From Paraburkholderia sp. NMBU_R16 (GTDB taxonomy: Bacteria > Pseudomonadota > Gammaproteobacteria > Burkholderiales > Burkholderiaceae), in assembly GCF_013282575.1 (NCBI RefSeq), contig NZ_JAAAYE010000002.1, positions 62,001 through 126,000 on the forward strand: a stretch of 64,000 nt of DNA, written 5' to 3'. The stretch's first letter is position 1. Each line of letters opens with the position of its first letter. Both the position numbers and the translations under genes were made by a program. Below are positions 58,227 through 64,000 of the stretch, piece after piece. Under the pieces are notes generated by a model that saw only the letters and a program-made list of their open reading frames with translations, was not told the origin of the DNA and did not search any database.

Positions 58227-59033
58227 TTACATGCGGAAATGCTCGCCGAGATAGACGCGCCGCACGCTCTCGTTTTCGATGATTTCGCGCGGCGCGCCGG
58301 CGGCCAGCACGCTGCCATCGCTGATGATGTAGGCGTGATCGCAGATACCGAGCGTTTCACGCACGTTGTGATCGGTGATCAGTACGCCGATGTTGCGCTG
58401 CTTGAGGAATTTGACGATTTTCTGGATTTCGAGCACCGCGATCGGGTCCACACCGGCAAATGGCTCGTCGAGCAGGATGAAGCTCGGATTCGTCGCGAGC
58501 GCGCGCGCGATCTCGACGCGCCGGCGTTCGCCGCCGGAAAGCGAGAGCGCCGGGTTTTCGCGCAGATGGCCGATCTGCAGCTCGTCGAGCAGCGCCTCGG
58601 TGCGGGCCTCGATGGCTTGTTTCCCGAGCCGCTTGCCGTTCTCGTCATGCAGCAGTTCGAGCACGGCGCGGATATTCTGTTCCACGGTCAGCTTGCGAAA
58701 CACCGACGCTTCCTGCGGCAGATAGGACAGACCGAGCGCCGCGCGCTTGTGGATCGGCATGAAGCTGATCGGGTTGCCGTCGAGCATGATGTCCCCCGCG
58801 TCGAGCGGCACGAGACCGACGATCATGTAAAACGATGTGGTCTTGCCCGCGCCGTTGGGGCCGAGCAGCCCCACCACCTCGCCGCTTTTCACGTCGAGCG
58901 AGACGTCTTTCACGACGGTGCGCGAACCGTAGCGTTTCCTCAGGTTGCGCACGACGAGCGAGCTCGTTTTTGCGGGTGCGGTGGCGTGAGCGGCGGCATT
59001 CGCCCCGGCCTCGGTAGTGGAAAGCGTATTCAC
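58227..59033 (-). CDS. lptB: LPS export ABC transporter ATP-binding protein LptB
   Basis: 268 residues, with an N-terminal extension of about 25 residues ([22 protein letters not shown]) before the ABC core. Walker A is [18 protein letters not shown], the signature [15 protein letters not shown], Walker [14 protein letters not shown] and the switch His in [12 protein letters not shown]. It powers LPS extraction from the inner membrane with LptFGC. Its ATG overlaps the lptA stop (ATGA). Confidence 0.96.
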   Translation of the reverse strand: MNTLSTTEAGANAAAHATAPAKTSSLVVRNLRKRYGSRTVVKDVSLDVKSGEVVGLLGPNGAGKTTSFYMIVGLVPLDAGDIMLDGNPISFMPIHKRAALGLSYLPQEASVFRKLTVEQNIRAVLELLHDENGKRLGKQAIEARTEALLDELQIGHLRENPALSLSGGERRRVEIARALATNPSFILLDEPFAGVDPIAVLEIQKIVKFLKQRNIGVLITDHNVRETLGICDHAYIISDGSVLAAGAPREIIENESVRRVYLGEHFRM

Positions 59034-59692
59034 TGCTGCGGTGTCCCTTGAATTCCCGTGGCCGGCGCGAGCGTGGCGGGGCTGCCGTTGAGCGGCCCCG
59101 GCGCGCCGTTGCGCGGCGAGAGCATCGCGCGCACGCGTCCGGTCGGATTGCCCGGTCCCGCGACGTCCTTGCCCGCGCGCGCGGTATAGAACTCTTTCTG
59201 GCCGTCATAGGTGATGACGCTGCCATGCACCTGATCCATCACCGTCGAAAGGCCCTGCAAGCGTCTCACCGTCGCATTCGTCGTCAGTGTCGTCAAGTCC
59301 TGTTTGCCGTCGTAGTCGATGCGTTCAGCGGTGCCGTCGACGTATTCGTCGACGCCATCGCGCTTTTGGCGGAAATAAGCGAGCCCGTGGCCCGTCATCG
59401 TGCCCGTCGCATATTGGTAACCCTGAGGGTCCTGCTTCACTTCGACGCGGTCGGCCTTGATGACGATCGTGCCCTTCGTGGCAACCACGTGACCCGTGAA
59501 GATGTTGACCTGCTTGAGGTCATCGTAGGTCATGTTGTCCGCTTCGATATTGAGCGGCTTGTCGCGATCGGCGCGCTCGGCATGCGCGAGCGGCGCGCCG
59601 CCGAGGCCGACGCCGCAGGCGGCGGCCAGCAGCACGGCCTTGAGACAGGCGCACGCGCGGCGGTACTCGGAAAAAAAGAACGATGGGTTCAT
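59030..59692 (-). CDS. lptA: LPS transport periplasmic protein LptA
   Basis: 220 residues with a signal peptide ([24 protein letters not shown]). The OstA-type beta-jellyroll shows [35 protein letters not shown] (pieces) and [20 protein letters not shown]. It bridges LPS from LptC to LptD. A Pro/Gly-rich tail follows about residue 185. The gene overlaps lptB by 4 bases. Confidence 0.95.
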   Translation of the reverse strand: MNPSFFFSEYRRACACLKAVLLAAACGVGLGGAPLAHAERADRDKPLNIEADNMTYDDLKQVNIFTGHVVATKGTIVIKADRVEVKQDPQGYQYATGTMTGHGLAYFRQKRDGVDEYVDGTAERIDYDGKQDLTTLTTNATVRRLQGLSTVMDQVHGSVITYDGQKEFYTARAGKDVAGPGNPTGRVRAMLSPRNGAPGPLNGSPATLAPATGIQGTPQQ

Positions 59693-59721
59693 GCGGTCAC
59701 GCTACGTTTGGGATCAACCGG

Positions 59722-60321
59722 TCATTTCGGCGCGCTGCCGGACTGTTCAGACGGGGCGATGGCGCCGCGTACATTGCCGAAGAGCTGCATGAACCGGGTG
59801 ACGTTGTTGTACTTCATCGCGCTGGCCGTCATGACGGACTGGCCGCGCCGCAGTTTAACCGGCTTTTCCGTCTCGATCACATCGTCGTTCACGAGCACGC
59901 GAAAGTGCGACGAATCCGCCTGCATTTCCGGGTCGCCCATGCCGGCCGCGCGCAGAATCCGCGCGTTGTCGTAAAGATCGACGACCGAGGCATCGGCGTT
60001 CACGGTGCCGCGCTCGCCCGTCGCCGTCACGACGGGCTTGCCGGGCTGGAAGGCGCGGATCGCGGGGTGCGTGAGGTCGCTTTTTTCGTCGTCCTCGTAG
60101 TGCACCATGCGGATGGCGGTGAGCCGGTACTGCGTCAAGCCCGAGTTATCGAGCTCGGATACCGAGAAGTTATCGGCGAAATAGTCGGGCGAATGGGTCT
60201 TCGGAGCCGCGGTCCCGGCCGCGGCGGGCGGCCGCGTTGCCTGCAGCAGCCAGTAAGTGCCGCCGGCCAGTGCCGCCATCGCGACGAGCGAAACCATCGA
60301 CGTGAAGCGCGAAGCATTCAT
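59722..60321 (-). CDS. lptC: LPS export protein LptC
   Basis: 199 residues from the ATG at 60321 (MNASRFTSMVSLVAMAALAGG), with one N-terminal membrane helix. The LptC domain (DYFADNFSVSELDNSGLTQYRLTAIRMVHYEDD in pieces) is followed by GERGTVNADASVVDLYDNARIL and a short tail. It passes LPS from LptFG to LptA. It overlaps kdsC by 4 bases and leads lptA by 29. Confidence 0.93.
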   Translation of the reverse strand: MNASRFTSMVSLVAMAALAGGTYWLLQATRPPAAAGTAAPKTHSPDYFADNFSVSELDNSGLTQYRLTAIRMVHYEDDEKSDLTHPAIRAFQPGKPVVTATGERGTVNADASVVDLYDNARILRAAGMGDPEMQADSSHFRVLVNDDVIETEKPVKLRRGQSVMTASAMKYNNVTRFMQLFGNVRGAIAPSEQSGSAPK

Positions 60322-60866
60322 GCGCTGCGCACTCCGCATGCCGCTGCGAGCAGCGCGTCGTAGCGATGCTGTGCGTGCAGGATCGTCTCGCAGAGTTCGC
60401 GGACGGCACCGTAGCCGCCGCGCGCCTTCGAGACCCAGTGTGCGCGCGCGATCACCTCGGGATGCGCGTTGGCCGGAGCGGCCGCGAAGCCGCATTGGAG
60501 CATGGACGCGAGGTCGGGCCAATCGTCGCCCATATAGCCGCAAGCGTCCGCCGAAACCCTCGTTGCGCGCAGCAGTTCCGCAAGCACCGTGGCCTTTTCG
60601 TCGGCCCCTTGGTAAAGATGCGAAATGCGCAGCTCTTCAGCGCGCCGTGCCACGATTTCCGAGCGCCGTCCCGTGATGATGGCCGTTTCGACGCCGGCTT
60701 CGCGCAGCAGCTTCAGTCCATGGCCGTCCATCGAATTGAAGGACTTCATGAAGTCGCCTTCGGCCGTGAAGTGCAATGCGCCGTCGGTCAGTACGCCGTC
60801 CACGTCGAACACCATCAGCTTCACGCGGCTCGCGCGTTCGGTAGCGCTCAGCGGTGTTGCGGTCAT
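60318..60866 (-). CDS. kdsC: 3-deoxy-D-manno-octulosonate-8-phosphate phosphatase
   Basis: 182 residues, HAD fold without a cap. The catalytic pair is in MVFDVDGVLTDGALHF, with a second motif in AIITGRRSEIVARRAEEL and a metal motif in CGYMGDDWPDLA. It dephosphorylates KDO-8-phosphate. It overlaps lptC (ATGA) and abuts kdsD (shared base at 60866), so kdsD-kdsC-lptC-lptA-lptB form a tightly coupled envelope operon. Confidence 0.96.
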   Translation of the reverse strand: MTATPLSATERASRVKLMVFDVDGVLTDGALHFTAEGDFMKSFNSMDGHGLKLLREAGVETAIITGRRSEIVARRAEELRISHLYQGADEKATVLAELLRATRVSADACGYMGDDWPDLASMLQCGFAAAPANAHPEVIARAHWVSKARGGYGAVRELCETILHAQHRYDALLAAACGVRSA

Positions 60867-61849
60867 CAGATCACCTTCTTCGAAAAGAGGTCGTGCATGT
60901 TGAGCGCGCCGATCAGCTTGCCGGCGTCGTCGATCACGAGCATCTGATTGATGCGGTGGCGCTCCATCAGTTCCACGGCTTCCACGGCCAGGCGGTCCGC
61001 ACCGATCGCGCGCGGCGAGCGGGTCATGACATCGGCGATCGGCAGCTCGCGGAAGTCGCCCGTGCGCTCGAGCACACGACGCAAATCGCCGTCGGTGAAG
61101 ATGCCCGCGACGCGGTCGTCCTCGTCGACGATCGCCGTCATACCCATGCGCTTGGCCGTGAGCTGGAACAGGGCGTCGCGCACGGTCGCGGCCGTCGCAA
61201 CCTTCGGCACCTGATCGCCGGTACGCATGACATCGCGCACGTAGGTGAGCAGCCGCCGGCCCAGGGCACCGCCCGGGTGCGAGCGCGCGAAATCGTCGGC
61301 GCCGAAGCCGCGGGCATCGAGGACGGCCACCGCGAGCGCGTCGCCGAGCGCGAGCGCGGCCGTCGTGCTCGCCGTCGGCGCGAGATTGAGCGGACAGGCT
61401 TCCTTTTCGACGCCCGCGTTCAGGTGGACATCCGCGAGGCGGGCGAGGCTCGATTCGGGACGGCCCGTCATGGCGATGAGCTTGGCGCCGATGCGCTTCA
61501 CGAGCGGCAAAATGGCAACGAGCTCCTCCGATTCCCCCGAGTTCGACAGCGCGATGAAGACGTCGTCGGCCGCGATCATGCCGAGGTCTCCGTGGCTCGC
61601 TTCGGCCGGATGCACGAAAAACGCCGGCGTGCCCGTACTCGCGAGCGTGGCCGCGAGTTTGCGCGCCACATGCCCCGATTTGCCGATACCCGAGACCACG
61701 ACACGGCCGCGGCAGCTCAGAAGCAGATCGATCGCGGTGACGAAGCTCTCGTCGATGCGATCGCGCAAGGCGCGTACGGCGTCAGCCTCGATCTCGAGCA
61801 CCTCCCGGGCGAGCGCCAATGCCCGGTTGCCATTGATTTTCGCTATCAT
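60866..61849 (-). CDS. kdsD: D-arabinose-5-phosphate isomerase KdsD
   Basis: 327 residues from the ATG at 61849 (MIAKINGNRALALAREVLEIE). A SIS domain (VVVSGIGKSGHVARKLAATLAS, HGDLGMIAADDVFIALSNSGESEEL in pieces) is followed by two CBS domains (MRTGDQVPKVA..., MTRSPRAIGADRLAVEAVELME). It makes arabinose-5-phosphate for KDO. The annotated start has no Shine-Dalgarno; an extended -10 lies six bases upstream, so the transcript may be leaderless. Confidence 0.95.
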   Translation of the reverse strand: MIAKINGNRALALAREVLEIEADAVRALRDRIDESFVTAIDLLLSCRGRVVVSGIGKSGHVARKLAATLASTGTPAFFVHPAEASHGDLGMIAADDVFIALSNSGESEELVAILPLVKRIGAKLIAMTGRPESSLARLADVHLNAGVEKEACPLNLAPTASTTAALALGDALAVAVLDARGFGADDFARSHPGGALGRRLLTYVRDVMRTGDQVPKVATAATVRDALFQLTAKRMGMTAIVDEDDRVAGIFTDGDLRRVLERTGDFRELPIADVMTRSPRAIGADRLAVEAVELMERHRINQMLVIDDAGKLIGALNMHDLFSKKVI

Positions 61850-61855
61850 TCGCGG

Positions 61856-61864
61856 AGTATAACA
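61856..61864 (-). promoter_or_regulatory. Extended -10 promoter of kdsD
   Basis: On the minus strand TGT followed by TATACT (61864-61856). The gap to the kdsD ATG is six bases, which puts the transcript start at the ATG. No -35 is needed for an extended -10, and none is seen. Confidence 0.55.
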
Positions 61865-61987
61865 AAGGCGTTCGCCGCGCCCGGCCAGCCTGCGCGAACC
61901 TCGGCAAGCGGGCGGGAAGTCCTGAGGCGCAGGCACGCCTTTCTCAACGCGCGGCGCTCATCCGCAGACAAAGAGGACGCATCGCAC

Positions 61988-63991
61988 GTGATATCCCCGC
62001 TCGAGATGACGCTGTTGCTGCTCCTGGCATCCGTGGCAGGGGTCGTGCTGTTTCGCTATCTCAATATGCCTCCGATGCTCGGCTACCTGGCCGTCGGCAT
62101 CATCGTCGGGCCGCACGCGCTCGGCATCGCACCGAATACGGAACGGGCTCAGAATCTGGCCGAATTCGGCATCGTCTTCTTGATGTTCTCGATCGGGCTC
62201 GAATTCTCGCTGACGAAGCTGCGTGCGATGAAGACGCTCGTTTTCGGGCTGGGGCTGCTGCAGGTGATCGGCACGGTCGCGCTTGCACTGCTGGGCGGGC
62301 TCGCGCTCGAGCGCTGGATGCACGTTCCGTGGCAAGGGTGTATCGCGCTCGGCGGCGCGCTCGCGATGTCGTCGACGGCCATCGTCAGCAAGATGCTCGC
62401 CGAGCGGCTCGAGATCGAGACCGAGCATGGACGCAACATCTTCGGCGTATTGCTCTTTCAGGATCTCGCCGTGGTGCCGCTGCTCATCATCATCGCGGCG
62501 CTCGGCGGCGATTCCCGCAACCTTGCTGCGACGCTCGGCGTGGCCGCGCTGAAGATCGTGGTCGCGCTCGCGGTCCTGCTGATGGTCGGGCAGCGGTTCA
62601 TGACGCGCTGGTTCGATCTGGTGGCGCGCCGGCGCTCGCAGGAACTCTTCGTTCTGAACCTGTTGCTCGTGACGCTCGGTGCCGCGTTCATCACCGACAA
62701 GTTCGGGCTCTCGCTTGCGCTCGGGGCGTTCATTGCCGGCATGCTGATCGCGGAGACGCCCTATCGGCATCAGGTGGAAGAAGACATCAAGCCGTTTCGC
62801 GATGTGCTGCTCGGACTGTTCTTCGTGACGACGGGTATGCTGCTCAATCCGCGCGTGCTCGTTTCGCATCCGTTGCTGGTGCTGGCGTTGCTCGTCGGAC
62901 CGGTGCTGCTGAAAGCTGTCATGGTGACAGGGCTCACGCGGCTTTTCGGCGCGACACCGGGCGTAGCGATGCGTACCGGGCTCGGCCTCGCGCAGGCCGG
63001 CGAATTCGGCTTTGTGCTGCTGAACCTGATCGAGGACAAGCACCTCGTCGATCCGGTGCTGCTGCAGGTGATTCTCGCTTCGATGCTGCTGTCGATGCTG
63101 GCGGCGCCGCTCATCATCCAGAACGCCGACCGTATCGTCCTGCGGCTTTCGTCGACGGAATGGATGCAGCAGTCGCTGCAGATGACCCGTATCGCGACGC
63201 AAAGCCTGCGGCAGCAAGGCCATGTCATCATCTGCGGATACGGCCGCTCGGGGCAGAACCTCGCGCGCATGCTCGAGCATGAAGGGCTGTCGTATGTCGC
63301 GCTCGATCTCGATCCCGATCGTGTGAACGCCGCCGCAGCGGCCGGCGAGTCCGTCGTGTTCGGCGATGCCGCGCGCCGCGAATCGCTCGTTGCGGCCGGT
63401 ATTCACCGCGCGGCGACCGTTGCGATCACCTACGCCAATACGTCGTCCGCGCTGCGCGTACTGCACAACGTGCACGAGCTCGAACCGGCGCTGCCGATCA
63501 TCGTGCGCACCGTCGACGACGCCGACCTCGAACGGCTGCTCGCCGCCGGCGCGACGGAGGTCATCCCCGAGATCGTCGAGGGCAGCCTCATGCTGGCTTC
63601 GCACACGCTCGTGCTGATGGGCGTGCCGATGCGGCGCGTCGTGCGGCGCGTCGAGGAAATGCGCGATGCGCGCTACAGCCTGTTGCGCGGCTATTTCCGC
63701 GGCGCCGACGATCTGGGCGATGACGACGGCCATGAGCAGGTGCGGCTACAATCGGTGCCCGTCGACGGCAACGCCGAGGCTGTCGGCCGCACGCTCGAGG
63801 AACTTGGCTTGAGCGAGCTCGGCGTCGAGGTGACGGCCATTCGGCGGCATGGCATTCGCGGTGTCGAGCCGGGTCCCGAAACCAAGCTGCGCGAGGCCGA
63901 TATCGTCGTGCTGCGAGGGGTGCCCGAGGCGCTCGCGCTGGCCGAGGCGCGGCTCTCGAAGAACCGCCGCGCCGGGGCGGCGACCGTCTGA
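61988..63991 (+). CDS. KefB/CPA2-family monovalent cation:proton antiporter with RCK domain
   Basis: 667 residues from a GTG at 61988 (MISPLEMTLLLLLASVAGV); an ATG at 62006 is in frame but would cut the first helix. The membrane part (about 1-390) has LGYLAVGIIVGPHALG, FGIVFLMFSIGLEFSLTKL and ALGGALAMSSTAIVSKML (CPA2 core). A RCK N-terminal domain (GHVIICGYGRSGQNLA, a Rossmann GxGxxG) and a TrkA_C-type end (about 580-665) follow. It is divergent from kdsD. Potassium or sodium as substrate is not resolved. Confidence 0.92.
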   Translation: MISPLEMTLLLLLASVAGVVLFRYLNMPPMLGYLAVGIIVGPHALGIAPNTERAQNLAEFGIVFLMFSIGLEFSLTKLRAMKTLVFGLGLLQVIGTVALALLGGLALERWMHVPWQGCIALGGALAMSSTAIVSKMLAERLEIETEHGRNIFGVLLFQDLAVVPLLIIIAALGGDSRNLAATLGVAALKIVVALAVLLMVGQRFMTRWFDLVARRRSQELFVLNLLLVTLGAAFITDKFGLSLALGAFIAGMLIAETPYRHQVEEDIKPFRDVLLGLFFVTTGMLLNPRVLVSHPLLVLALLVGPVLLKAVMVTGLTRLFGATPGVAMRTGLGLAQAGEFGFVLLNLIEDKHLVDPVLLQVILASMLLSMLAAPLIIQNADRIVLRLSSTEWMQQSLQMTRIATQSLRQQGHVIICGYGRSGQNLARMLEHEGLSYVALDLDPDRVNAAAAAGESVVFGDAARRESLVAAGIHRAATVAITYANTSSALRVLHNVHELEPALPIIVRTVDDADLERLLAAGATEVIPEIVEGSLMLASHTLVLMGVPMRRVVRRVEEMRDARYSLLRGYFRGADDLGDDDGHEQVRLQSVPVDGNAEAVGRTLEELGLSELGVEVTAIRRHGIRGVEPGPETKLREADIVVLRGVPEALALAEARLSKNRRAGAATV

Positions 63992-64000
63992 CGCGCGGCG

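Noticed and set aside
60854-61987. A plus-strand extension of the antiporter to over 1000 residues
   Set aside because: It is antisense to kdsD and composed of His/Arg/Asp-rich shadow sequence; the first membrane helix starts after the GTG at 61988.

Overview
The window is about 64 kb of GC-rich chromosome from a betaproteobacterium of the family Burkholderiaceae (Burkholderia/Paraburkholderia/Trinickia-like). The evidence is the gene order together with protein sequence: the order rhodanese-grxC-secB-gpsA, a caa3-type cytochrome oxidase cluster, the fused GlcNAc PTS enzyme, the lpt-rpoN-hpf-ptsN-hprK-rapZ block and the prs-tRNA-Gln-ispE-lolB block. Coding density is high and I see no insertion sequence, prophage, CRISPR array or region of foreign composition. 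This is core genome; most of the interest lies in regulatory DNA and in missing or altered parts.

Layout. 1-2841: start of comM, ubiK, and a sigma-54-driven glnK-amtB ammonium operon. 2995-5330: glutathione synthesis (gshA, gshB). 5459-8357: a general PTS (EIIA-Man family protein, HPr, enzyme I). 8398-16596: moeB, ctpA and gpmA on the minus strand, then rhodanese, grxC, secB and gpsA, then trmL, comF and a BioC-like methyltransferase. 16793-26145: cytochrome c oxidase structural and assembly genes (DUF2244, coxB, coxA, two small membrane proteins, coxC, DUF2909, SURF1, an SCO-like protein, ctaA, ctaB, SCO). The copper chaperone gene ctaG/cox11, which I expect between coxA and coxC, is not there.

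26358-34196: an orphan metQ and a GlcNAc operon (nagA, SIS-domain sugar-phosphate enzyme, IIA-HPr-EI fusion, IICBB permease). 34227-36533: rpoH with a perfect CIRCE operator, a PagL-like lipid A deacylase and an NTF2-like protein. 36577-39549: ybiB and leuA, with an unlabelled leader in front of leuA that encodes a 24-residue peptide containing four rare CUA leucine codons. 39691-44924: fumarylpyruvate/fumarylacetoacetate hydrolase, maleylacetoacetate isomerase, ftsY, rsmD, coaD, ferredoxin and pth. 45067-52435: rplY, prs, tRNA-Gln, ispE, lolB, a TPR protein, mutM and mutY. 52503-61849 (minus strand): a LON-domain protein, rapZ, hprK, ptsN, hpf, rpoN, lptB, lptA, lptC, kdsC and kdsD. 61988-63991: a KefB-type antiporter.

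Links across the window: sigma-54 (rpoN, right end) should drive glnK-amtB (left end). HPr kinase (hprK) can act on the HPr encoded about 48 kb away. Three PTS modules (general, GlcNAc and nitrogen) coexist. The best candidates for something not already labelled are the leuA leader/attenuator, the oxidase cluster without cox11 but with two SCO-fold proteins, and the Cys-less second IIB domain of the GlcNAc permease.
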